Part shown: piece after piece, positions 1-5,930 of the stretch | Position numbering within the stretch: position 1 is the first letter of the stretch | Layout: every line of letters begins with the position of its first letter | Source: JBELHO01 sp042091375 | GTDB taxonomy: Bacteria; Pseudomonadota; Gammaproteobacteria; Enterobacterales; Alteromonadaceae | NCBI GenBank assembly: GCA_042091375.1 | Contig: JBELHO010000067.1 | Span: 1 to 15,309 of the forward strand | Direction of reading: 5' to 3' | Length of the DNA: 15,309 bases | Translations under genes and position numbers: made by a program | The notes under the pieces: model-generated | The model's input: only the letters and a program-made list of their open reading frames with translations | Told to the model about the DNA's origin: nothing | The model's database searches: none

Positions 1-23
1 TTATATTGATCAAATTGAAGACG

Positions 24-60
24 AAAAAAAACCGCTGAACTTTCGATTAGCGGTTTTTTT
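24..60 (-). terminator. Rho-independent terminator of tRNA-Ser
   Basis: The stem ACCGCT/AGCGGT (31-36 with 49-54) has a 12-nt loop and is flanked by A and T runs on both sides. Read on the minus strand, the U-tract lies at 24-31, directly downstream of the tRNA-Ser gene. The T run at 54-60 means it could also stop plus-strand transcription entering from the left. Confidence 0.85.
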
Positions 61-66
61 AGAATG

Positions 67-157
67 TGGCGGTGAGATAGGGATTTGAACCCTAGAAGGG
101 CTACAAACCCTTGCCGGTTTTCAAGACCGGTGCTTTCGACCACTCAGCCATCTCACC
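67..157 (-). tRNA. serT: tRNA-Ser (anticodon UGA)
   Basis: The reverse complement folds as a class II tRNA. The acceptor stem pairs GGTGAGA (151-157) with TCTCACC (71-77), the discriminator is G, and the CCA is encoded at 67-69. The anticodon stem-loop CCGGTCTTGAAAACCGG reads UGA. A long variable arm (AAGGGTTTGTAGCCCTT) is typical of tRNA-Ser, and the T loop GTTCAAATC is present. It should read UCA and other UCN codons. In E. coli the gene with this anticodon, serT, also lies next to yccA and tusE, which matches the genes that follow here. Confidence 0.97.
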
Positions 158-176
158 TGAAATTTAAGACACTTGC

Positions 177-206
177 CTTAAATCGAAACGGATATTAAAG
201 TGTCAA
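177..206 (-). promoter_or_regulatory. Probable sigma-70 promoter of tRNA-Ser
   Basis: On the minus strand a perfect TTGACA (201-206) is followed after 18 nt by TTTAAG (177-182, 4 of 6 to TATAAT). This puts the transcription start about 12 nt before the tRNA 5' end. The -35 box coincides with the possible upstream GTG start of the tag reading frame, which argues for the later tag start. Confidence 0.5.
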
Positions 207-298
207 AAAACACTTGTAAAGGTTTTATTGTCAATAATTGTTTGTTTGGCAAAAAAAACAGCGATTTGTTGTCAATTCAAGCAAAAGACCAGAAAAAT

Positions 299-886
299 AT
301 GTCATCTTCACTAAATAAACGATGTGCTTGGTTAGATCTTTCAAAAGCAGATTACATAAAATATCACGACGAAGAATGGGGCGTGCCCATTTACGATGAT
401 CGGACATTATTTGAATACTTATGTCTTGAATCTGCGCAAGCAGGCTTGAGTTGGTACACTATTTTAAAAAGAAGAAATGGTTACCGACAAGCGTTTGCTA
501 ATTTTGATGTAGAAAAAATTGCGCAATTTACGCAATCGACGATAGAAGACTTAATGAATAACCAAGCAATTATTCGTCATCGAGGTAAGATTGCTGCAGT
601 GATTAATAATGCGCAAAAATGTATTGCCATACAGCAAGAATTTGGCAGTTTTAGTCATTATGTTTGGGGTTTTGTCAATCATCAACCTATGCTCATCGAT
701 GAATATCAACATCAACAATCGAGTTGTAAAGATTCAGAGCAACTGAGTAAAGACCTAAAAAGGCGTGGTTTTTCATTTGTTGGCCCGACTATTTGCTATG
801 CTTATATGCAAGCATGTGGAATGATAAACGGCCACGATATTGATTGCTTTCGCAGAAATCAAATTAAAGTGGTGACAAGCCAGTAA
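299..886 (+). CDS. tag: DNA-3-methyladenine glycosylase I (Tag)
   Basis: Base-excision repair enzyme that removes 3-methyladenine from alkylated DNA by cutting the N-glycosidic bond. At 195 residues from this ATG it is close to E. coli Tag (187). The zinc-binding residues of the family are all there: Cys9 (RCAW), His23 (YHDEEWG), His179 and Cys183 (HDIDC). Glu44 and Trp52 in CLESAQAGLSW correspond to the active-site pocket, and IIRHRGKI and FVNHQP are family signatures. The frame stays open to a GTG at 200, but those 33 extra residues look unlike the family and overlap the tRNA-Ser promoter, so the ATG at 299 is preferred although no strong ribosome site precedes it. It is a monocistronic gene with no clear terminator before yccA. 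Confidence 0.95.
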   Translation: MSSSLNKRCAWLDLSKADYIKYHDEEWGVPIYDDRTLFEYLCLESAQAGLSWYTILKRRNGYRQAFANFDVEKIAQFTQSTIEDLMNNQAIIRHRGKIAAVINNAQKCIAIQQEFGSFSHYVWGFVNHQPMLIDEYQHQQSSCKDSEQLSKDLKRRGFSFVGPTICYAYMQACGMINGHDIDCFRRNQIKVVTSQ

Positions 887-965
887 AATCCTAGATATTG
901 TCATATCATCGTGCCATAATATGTCATAGATTATGATTTAACTAAGTAAATAAGTGACAAAAATA

Positions 966-993
966 CTTGAACTAAGTTAAAGTGACCCTATCT
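966..993 (+). promoter_or_regulatory. Candidate sigma-32 (heat-shock) promoter of yccA
   Basis: CTTGAAC (966-972), a 13-nt spacer and CCCTATCT (986-993) match the sigma-32 consensus CTTGAAA / CCCCATNT with only one change in each box. Transcription would start near 1000, about 30 nt before the yccA start. Read as a sigma-70 promoter, the same region is weaker (TTGAAC, 16 nt, TATCTA). The assignment is by eye from the consensus. Confidence 0.45.
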
Positions 994-1029
994 ATTTATT
1001 ATTAAGTATTGTTTTTTAGAGGAATGAGT

Positions 1030-1695
1030 ATGCAATCTAACATTAGTTTAAATGCAAGCAGAAGTTCAGCAGTTGAAATAAATAAAGTTTTAAAAAATAC
1101 CTATATGTTATTGTCAATGACACTTGCATTTAGTGCTGTTACAGCCGGGGTATCTATGGCAATGGGTTTATCTCACATGGCCGGTTTGGTAATGACACTC
1201 GTTGCGTTTGTTTTATTGTTTGTTGTAAATAAAAATGCCGATAAGGCCAGTGGTATTTTTTGGATATTTGCCTTTACTGGTTTAATGGGTGCTTCATTAG
1301 GTCCAATGCTCAGTTATTATGCAGCCATGCCAAATGGCACATCATTAATTCTACAAGCACTAGGGGGTACAGCGTTAATTTTCTTTGCCCTTTCAGGTTA
1401 CGCACTTACCAGTAAAAAAGACTTCTCTTTCATGGGCGGTTTCTTGATGGTTGGTTTAATTGTAGTGTTAATAGCAGCCGTTGCTAATATCTTTTTCGCT
1501 GTCCCAGCAGTATCACTGGCGATCAGTGCGGTGATTATTATGATCATGTCGGGTTTAATACTATTTGATACTAGTCGTATTATTCACGGTGGTGAAACTA
1601 ACTATATTCGTGCAACTGTTTCGTTGTATTTGAATATTTATAATATTTTTGTTCATTTGCTACACTTGCTAGGAGTATTTGGTGGCGATGACTAA
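1030..1695 (+). CDS. yccA: BI-1/YccA family inner-membrane protein
   Basis: Multispanning membrane protein of the Bax-inhibitor-1/TMBIM family. The E. coli homologue YccA binds and restrains the FtsH-HflKC membrane protease and is itself an FtsH substrate. The alignment to E. coli YccA is close throughout, for example KVLKNTYMLLSMTLAFSA, ALGGTALIFFALSGYALT and the C-terminal HGGETNYIRATVSLYL. The sequence shows about seven hydrophobic segments, and its 221 residues compare with 219 in E. coli. A TTG (1009) and an ATG (1024) lie upstream in frame, but AGAGGA at 1018-1023 abuts the 1024 ATG and sits 6 nt before 1030, so 1030 is chosen. It is followed by its own terminator, and its promoter looks heat-shock-like, which would fit membrane protein quality control. 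Confidence 0.93.
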   Translation: MQSNISLNASRSSAVEINKVLKNTYMLLSMTLAFSAVTAGVSMAMGLSHMAGLVMTLVAFVLLFVVNKNADKASGIFWIFAFTGLMGASLGPMLSYYAAMPNGTSLILQALGGTALIFFALSGYALTSKKDFSFMGGFLMVGLIVVLIAAVANIFFAVPAVSLAISAVIIMIMSGLILFDTSRIIHGGETNYIRATVSLYLNIYNIFVHLLHLLGVFGGDD

Positions 1696-1731
1696 ACTCT
1701 TGTTTTAGTTAACAACTGACAATATTAAACT

Positions 1732-1760
1732 AAAGCCTCGACACTCGAGGCTTTTTTTTT
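1732..1760 (+). terminator. Rho-independent terminator of yccA
   Basis: The stem AAAGCCTCG (1732-1740) pairs with CGAGGCTTT (1746-1754) around a 5-nt loop, and an unbroken T run reaches 1760. It separates yccA from the tus operon. Confidence 0.93.
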
Positions 1761-1810
1761 GTGTTACAATCAATGTGATCAGTTAAAGCTTTATTAGTAG
1801 GATCCTATTC

Positions 1811-2191
1811 GTGAAAAAAATGGCAGTTGTGGTAACTACCCCACCTTATGATAATGTAACAACCACGGCGATAAATATTATCGAAGCAGCTGTTGCCAAC
1901 AACAAGATTATTGTTGGGGTGTTTTTCTACCAACAGGGGGTACTAAATGCGGCCAAACACTTAGCTTTGGCCAGTGACGAGTTTCAACCACAACAGCGAT
2001 GGCAGCAACTAGCTGAGCAACATAACATTGCTTTATACTTATGCAGTACAGCGGCAGAAAAACACGGTCTGTTAATTGAGAGTCAAGATCAGCAAGATGA
2101 ATATTCGTTAATTAATAGGCAATTTACACTTGCGGGTTTAGGTGAGTTAGTTACACTCACAAGCCAAGCTGATCGAGTAGTACAATTATAA
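1811..2191 (+). CDS. tusD: Sulfurtransferase subunit TusD
   Basis: DsrE/TusD-type subunit of the cytoplasmic TusBCD complex. It takes a persulfide from TusA and passes it to TusE for the 2-thiolation of wobble uridine by MnmA in tRNA-Lys, -Glu and -Gln. The catalytic cysteine is at residue 78 (LYLCSTAAEKHG), the same number as in E. coli TusD. The DsrE-fold pattern (VVVTTPPY, VGVFFYQQGVLNA) is clear, and the length of 126 residues fits the family. The start is GTG, with AGGA 8 nt upstream; an ATG at 1820 would leave the ribosome site too far away. The stop overlaps the tusC ATG by one base (TAATG). Confidence 0.95.
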   Translation: MKKMAVVVTTPPYDNVTTTAINIIEAAVANNKIIVGVFFYQQGVLNAAKHLALASDEFQPQQRWQQLAEQHNIALYLCSTAAEKHGLLIESQDQQDEYSLINRQFTLAGLGELVTLTSQADRVVQL

Positions 2192-2559
2192 TGGCTAATA
2201 CCTCAAAATCTATCGCCATAGTAAATAATAAACCACCGTTTGCTCATGCTAGCGCCAAGGAGGCCATGGATATTGCTTTAATTTTTGGCTCCTATGAACA
2301 AAATACTCATTTATTCTTTCAGGGCGATGGTGTTTATCAACTCATAGCTGATCAAAATCCCAATGATATTGAGATCAAAGACTTTTTAAAAACATTTTCG
2401 GCCTTTGAATTTTATGATCTACATAATATTTATGTGTGTCAACGCAGTTTAGTTGAGCGCGAACTCTTGGCTGATTTTCATATTGATAATGTAAAAGTAC
2501 TTGAACCGTCGGCATTTAGTCTGGCACTTCATCAACATCAAGTGATTTTAAACTTTTAA
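2191..2559 (+). CDS. tusC: Sulfurtransferase subunit TusC
   Basis: Second DsrE-like subunit of the TusBCD complex (DsrF in sulfur oxidisers), with 122 residues against 119 in E. coli. It contains the typical SIAIVNNKPPF start, KEAMDIALIFGSY and the HLFFQGDGVYQL strand-helix element. This subunit is structural in the relay and is thought not to carry the persulfide. It is translationally coupled to tusD by a one-base overlap and lies 2 bases before tusB. Confidence 0.94.
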   Translation: MANTSKSIAIVNNKPPFAHASAKEAMDIALIFGSYEQNTHLFFQGDGVYQLIADQNPNDIEIKDFLKTFSAFEFYDLHNIYVCQRSLVERELLADFHIDNVKVLEPSAFSLALHQHQVILNF

Positions 2560-2561
2560 CT

Positions 2562-2849
2562 ATGTTAACTATATTACATCTAATGCGCTGCTCTGCATTT
2601 AGCAATAACAACCTGCAAGATTGCTTAGCTAACTTAACTAAGCAAGATGCTCTAGTGCTTATTGACGATGGTTGTTATACCGTCAACCACCCTTGCCTCA
2701 CAGAGGTTATTGAAGATTTTAATGTATTCATAATTACTGAGCATGCCCTTGCTAGGGGACTTAATATACAAGCCAATATAAACAGTATTACTTTGTCCGA
2801 ACTAACAGACTTATTGTTTACTCACCACAGCGTGGTAACGTGGCAATGA
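2562..2849 (+). CDS. tusB: Sulfurtransferase subunit TusB
   Basis: Third subunit of the TusBCD heterohexamer (DsrH family), with 95 residues as in E. coli. Weaker sequence conservation is normal for this family. MLTILHLMRC, ALVLIDDGCYT and the ALARGL segment fit, and the position between tusC and tusE settles the identity. The stop overlaps the tusE ATG by four bases (ATGA). Confidence 0.92.
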   Translation: MLTILHLMRCSAFSNNNLQDCLANLTKQDALVLIDDGCYTVNHPCLTEVIEDFNVFIITEHALARGLNIQANINSITLSELTDLLFTHHSVVTWQ

Positions 2850-3178
2850 CTATTCACTGTGATGGACACACTATAGCCACAGATAAACAGGGCTATCTAT
2901 TAGATCACCGGCAATGGACCGAATCTATTGCTGAGCTATTAGCAAAAGATGATCAGCTTACCCTAAGCAAAGACCATTGGGAGGTGATCCATTTTGTCAG
3001 ACAATTTTACCTCAGATATAATACTTCACCGGCAATCCGCGCATTAACCAAAGCAATGAAGCTAGAGTTCGGTGAAGCTAAAGCCAGTAGTCGTTACTTA
3101 TATCGACTGTTCCCACAAGGCCCTGCTAAACAAGCCACAAAATACGCAGGATTACCGAAACCAGCTCGTTGCATATAA
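2846..3178 (+). CDS. tusE: Sulfur relay protein TusE
   Basis: Accepts sulfur from TusBCD and hands it to MnmA during 2-thiouridine formation. The 110 residues end in the conserved arm GPAKQATKYAGLPKPARCI, whose penultimate cysteine (Cys109) carries the persulfide. EGYL-like and HWEVIHFVRQFYLRYNTSPAIR blocks match E. coli TusE (109 residues). The second arm cysteine that dissimilatory DsrC uses, 11 residues earlier, is Thr here, so this is TusE and not a sulfite-reductase partner. The ATG is chosen over the GTG at 2840 because it forms an ATGA junction with tusB. No hairpin terminator follows directly; the next one is at 3461. Confidence 0.96.
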   Translation: MTIHCDGHTIATDKQGYLLDHRQWTESIAELLAKDDQLTLSKDHWEVIHFVRQFYLRYNTSPAIRALTKAMKLEFGEAKASSRYLYRLFPQGPAKQATKYAGLPKPARCI

Positions 3179-3460
3179 AGTGCATTAACCTGTATAGCCT
3201 TTAATAGTTAACTACAGAACTTTTTGATTACTATAGTAAACAAACAGTCTAGTTTATCTTTGTTATTATATTTTTAACCTTTGGATATTATATTTTTTAT
3301 AATATGAACATATCTGCTCGCCGATATAAATTTTTAGCTGTTGTTGTTATTTAGGAGCTGGTCAGAACACAGATAAAAAGTAACGCGTTACATTTAAACT
3401 GTTGTTTTACTTGTTTTTTATAAAAATTTAGAATGTTATAAGAAATGACTAACAGAAATT
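3179..3460. other. Gene-free stretch rich in palindromes
   Basis: There is no credible gene here. Four perfect inverted repeats are visible: TAGTTAACTA (3205-3214), TTACTATAGTAA (3228-3239), ATATTATA with TATAATAT around five Ts (3285-3305), and GTAACGCGTTAC (3380-3391). It lies downstream of both tusE and the long GAPDH gene, so promoter operators would not be expected. The only small frame with an ATG encodes 16 residues (3304-3354) and is not supported. Confidence 0.6.
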
Positions 3461-3487
3461 AAAAAGGCGCTAAATAGCGCCTTTTTT
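3461..3487. terminator. Bidirectional terminator between tusE and the long GAPDH gene
   Basis: GGCGC (3466-3470) pairs with GCGCC (3477-3481) around TAAATA, with a run of five As before and six Ts after. It can end the minus-strand GAPDH transcript and probably also the tusDCBE transcript. Confidence 0.88.
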
Positions 3488-3507
3488 GCTGGTGTTTGCT
3501 TACCAAG

Positions 3508-4953
3508 TTACAACGGTAAAGTGGGAACTGTAATTCCAGACATTTCTAACATTACCCGAACTACTTGACAGCTGTAGCCAAATTCATTGTCATACCAAAC
3601 GTATAACACCGCTCTATCACCATCGACGATTGTGGCTTGTGAGTCAACAACTCCAGCATAACGAGAGCCCACCAAATCTGTAGAAACAATTTCTGATGAA
3701 GCGGTATAGTCCACTTGATTTTGTAACGACGAGTTAAGTGATATATTTCTTAAATAGTCATTTAAATGAGTCTTATCGGTAGCTTCTTTTAGGTTCAGGT
3801 TCATAATAGCCATTGACACATTTGGCGTTGGTACCCTGATGGCATTTCCAGTTAATAATCCCTTTAATTCAGGTAGAGCTTTAGCGACGGCTTTTGCTGC
3901 GCCCGTTGTGCTAATAACCATGTTTAATGGCGCACTACGACCCCGACGAGGCGCTGGGTGATAGTTATCGATAAGATTCTGGTCATTGGTGTATGAATGC
4001 ACTGTTTCAACATGACCATTTTTGATGCCGTAACGATCATTAAGGGCTTTCAGCACAGGAGTTATTGCATTAGTAGTACAGCTTGCTGCAGATATAATAT
4101 TGTCATCTGCTGAAATCATATCTTCATTGACCCCATAAACAATATTTTTAATGTCACCTTTTGCAGGGGCTGTTAGCAATACCTTGGCAACGCCTTTCGA
4201 CTGAAGATGTTGTCCAAGTCCCTCTTCATCACTCCAAATACCTGTGTTATCTACTACTAAAGCGTCTTTAATTCCGTATTGAGTGTAATCAACGTCAGCT
4301 GGTGATTTTGCGTAAATCACTTTAATAAAAGCACCATTGGCTTTAATGACATTATTTTCTTCATCAATAGTGATACTGCCGTTGAATGCGCCGTGTACTG
4401 AGTCTCGACGAAGCAAACTTGCGCGTTTGGCCAAATCCCCTGCCTTACCCGGGCGAATTACTATTGCGCGTAAATTTAAGTTTGAACTCGGTCCAGCACG
4501 TTCGATAAGTAGACGAGCTAACAAACGCCCTATTCGGCCAAAACCATATAAGACGATATCTTTTGAAGCTTGCTCAACATCATTTTTAGCAATATCTACT
4601 AATTGTTTTTCTAAAAATTGTTCTATGGATAAACCGTTAGCACCGCCCTTGAACAAATAGTTATACGCTAATTTTCCGACATCTATTCTAGCTGCAGAAA
4701 GCGACATTTTGCTCAACGCTTCAACAAAGGGAAAGCTCTCTCTTAAACGCAATTTACTGGCTTCGTGTAATGCCACTGACTTATGTGCTTTAATAATGTC
4801 GATAGCCGATGCGTTGACCAATGGCCGTCCGTAAACAGAGATTTCTATGCCGTTATTTCTAAATAACTGACCGATAATCGGTTGCATGTTCTCAGCAAAA
4901 GTTTGGCGCTCTTGCCAACTGGTTTGGTATTGTTCCTCTAAGAGAGAAGTCAT
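3508..4953 (-). CDS. Long-form glyceraldehyde-3-phosphate dehydrogenase
   Basis: GAPDH-family enzyme of 481 residues, interconverting glyceraldehyde 3-phosphate and 1,3-bisphosphoglycerate. Residues 1-130 form an N-terminal extension absent from ordinary GapA (about 330 residues). The Rossmann motif GFGRIGR is at 137-143, catalytic Cys292 in SCTTNAITP, catalytic His319 in TVHSYTNDQ, then RRGRSAPLNM, STTGAAKAVAKALPEL and RVPTPNVSMA. The end of the second Rossmann strand reads VIRPGK (165-170), so the Asp that binds the NAD ribose is replaced by Arg167-Pro168; NADP use is therefore inferred. This long subfamily occurs beside classical gapA in several gammaproteobacteria, perhaps for gluconeogenesis. 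The gene is divergent from the lipoprotein gene and has AAGG about 10 nt before its ATG. Confidence 0.9.
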   Translation of the reverse strand: MTSLLEEQYQTSWQERQTFAENMQPIIGQLFRNNGIEISVYGRPLVNASAIDIIKAHKSVALHEASKLRLRESFPFVEALSKMSLSAARIDVGKLAYNYLFKGGANGLSIEQFLEKQLVDIAKNDVEQASKDIVLYGFGRIGRLLARLLIERAGPSSNLNLRAIVIRPGKAGDLAKRASLLRRDSVHGAFNGSITIDEENNVIKANGAFIKVIYAKSPADVDYTQYGIKDALVVDNTGIWSDEEGLGQHLQSKGVAKVLLTAPAKGDIKNIVYGVNEDMISADDNIISAASCTTNAITPVLKALNDRYGIKNGHVETVHSYTNDQNLIDNYHPAPRRGRSAPLNMVISTTGAAKAVAKALPELKGLLTGNAIRVPTPNVSMAIMNLNLKEATDKTHLNDYLRNISLNSSLQNQVDYTASSEIVSTDLVGSRYAGVVDSQATIVDGDRAVLYVWYDNEFGYSCQVVRVMLEMSGITVPTLPL

Positions 4954-4977
4954 TTAGTAAGCCTTAATTTGAATCAA

Positions 4978-5023
4978 TTGAATCGAAGGTGTATATTCAT
5001 TATAGTGTTATTTTATAATAACA
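4978..5023. promoter_or_regulatory. Divergent promoters over an 18-bp palindrome
   Basis: For the plus-strand lipoprotein gene, TTGAAT (4978-4983), 17 nt and TATAGT (5001-5006) form a good sigma-70 promoter. For the minus-strand GAPDH gene a perfect TATAAT lies at 4999-5004, with a weak -35 TTTTGT at 5021-5026. Between these elements sits TGTTATTTTATAATAACA (5006-5023), a palindrome with 7-bp arms and a 4-nt centre, well placed as an operator for both directions. The regulator is not identified. A TGTAATT box follows at 5039. Confidence 0.5.
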
Positions 5024-5105
5024 AAATCTGGAGAGTATTGTAATTGAACATGAAATATTACGCCATACATTACATTGATTTATTTATTGTCAGAACAGTG
5101 GTTAT

Positions 5106-5924
5106 ATGAAAATTTATCGATTAATGTTCTTAGTGCCGATTGCATTACTGTCCAGTTGTGATAAAAGACAAAGTTTTTCTCAAGTATGTGCCGAAAATCC
5201 AGCCATCTGTGCAGAGTTTAGTGAAGATACATGGTGCAGAAAAGAAAGAGTAGCTGTGGTATTTGCTAATGTCGCCTTAGCCAAACAGTCAAGTGATGAA
5301 CATAAATTCAATGCACTTATCGCTTATGAAAACTATGAAAAATGCATGTCACATGCCTCACAGATAGAGCATATAAAATTCAAAGAAAAAAAAACCGCAC
5401 GCGTTGAAAATGTACTAAAAGCTCGCGCTAAAATTAAACAGTTATCAGATCAAACTATCGATTCAAAATACCCACGCTTGTTATATTTCCACTGGAGCCA
5501 TTATTTAAATAAAAAGTCATTAGCTGAGTTTCTTAAACTTGAGGGGGATGCTGTTATGGAGAACCCTGAATCGCAATATGAATTGGCTACCTATTATGCC
5601 AAGCGCGATATGACAAAAACACGAAAATTATTATTTCATGCCTTAGAACTTTATCGGGCAGACGATGTTATTAATATAGAGATATTTGAAACCCTCACAT
5701 CTATATACCAAACACTAGGTGATCAAAAACAAGCCTACATATGGCTAAAAGTGCTGTCACTGGCATTGCCTAAAGATCATCAAAGTGAAATTAACAGCAA
5801 CAGCTTAGAACAGTTTGCTCAAAACCCTGAATTAGATCTGCACTTATTGGATAAAGTTGCCAAATCAACATTAAAAAGCATTGAAAAAGGTGAGTTTGTT
5901 TCGCCGATGAAAACCAGCCAATAA
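5106..5924 (+). CDS. Lipoprotein of unknown function, DUF2989-like
   Basis: Protein of 272 residues with a type II signal peptide and lipobox LSSC, so Cys18 would be lipidated. The next residue is Asp19, which in E. coli acts as the Lol-avoidance signal, suggesting retention in the inner membrane on the periplasmic side. Cysteines at 28, 35, 44 and 80 could form disulfides. Residues 150-225 (SQYELATYYAKR, TRKLLFHALELY, FETLTSIYQTLGDQKQAYIWL) look like two or three TPR/Sel1-like helical pairs. The whole resembles the DUF2989 family of marine gammaproteobacteria, recalled rather than searched. It ends 6 bases from the convergent gnd gene with no terminator between them. Its function is unknown. 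Confidence 0.8.
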   Translation: MKIYRLMFLVPIALLSSCDKRQSFSQVCAENPAICAEFSEDTWCRKERVAVVFANVALAKQSSDEHKFNALIAYENYEKCMSHASQIEHIKFKEKKTARVENVLKARAKIKQLSDQTIDSKYPRLLYFHWSHYLNKKSLAEFLKLEGDAVMENPESQYELATYYAKRDMTKTRKLLFHALELYRADDVINIEIFETLTSIYQTLGDQKQAYIWLKVLSLALPKDHQSEINSNSLEQFAQNPELDLHLLDKVAKSTLKSIEKGEFVSPMKTSQ

Positions 5925-5930
5925 AATGCT

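Noticed and set aside
200..298. GTG start giving Tag a 33-residue N-terminal extension
   Set aside because: The extension has no family counterpart, and its start overlaps the perfect -35 box of the divergent tRNA-Ser promoter.
915..935. CATAAT/ATTATG inverted repeat after tag as a terminator
   Set aside because: The stem is pure AT except one pair and no T tract follows; overlapping alternative pairings make it uninformative.
2846..3178. tusE as dsrC, with tusDCB as dsrEFH of dissimilatory sulfur oxidation
   Set aside because: The second arm cysteine required in DsrC is Thr here, and no dsrAB or other dissimilatory genes are present.
3304..3354. 16-codon reading frame in the tusE-GAPDH interval
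   Set aside because: It is very short, has no ribosome binding site, and begins within the AT-rich palindrome.
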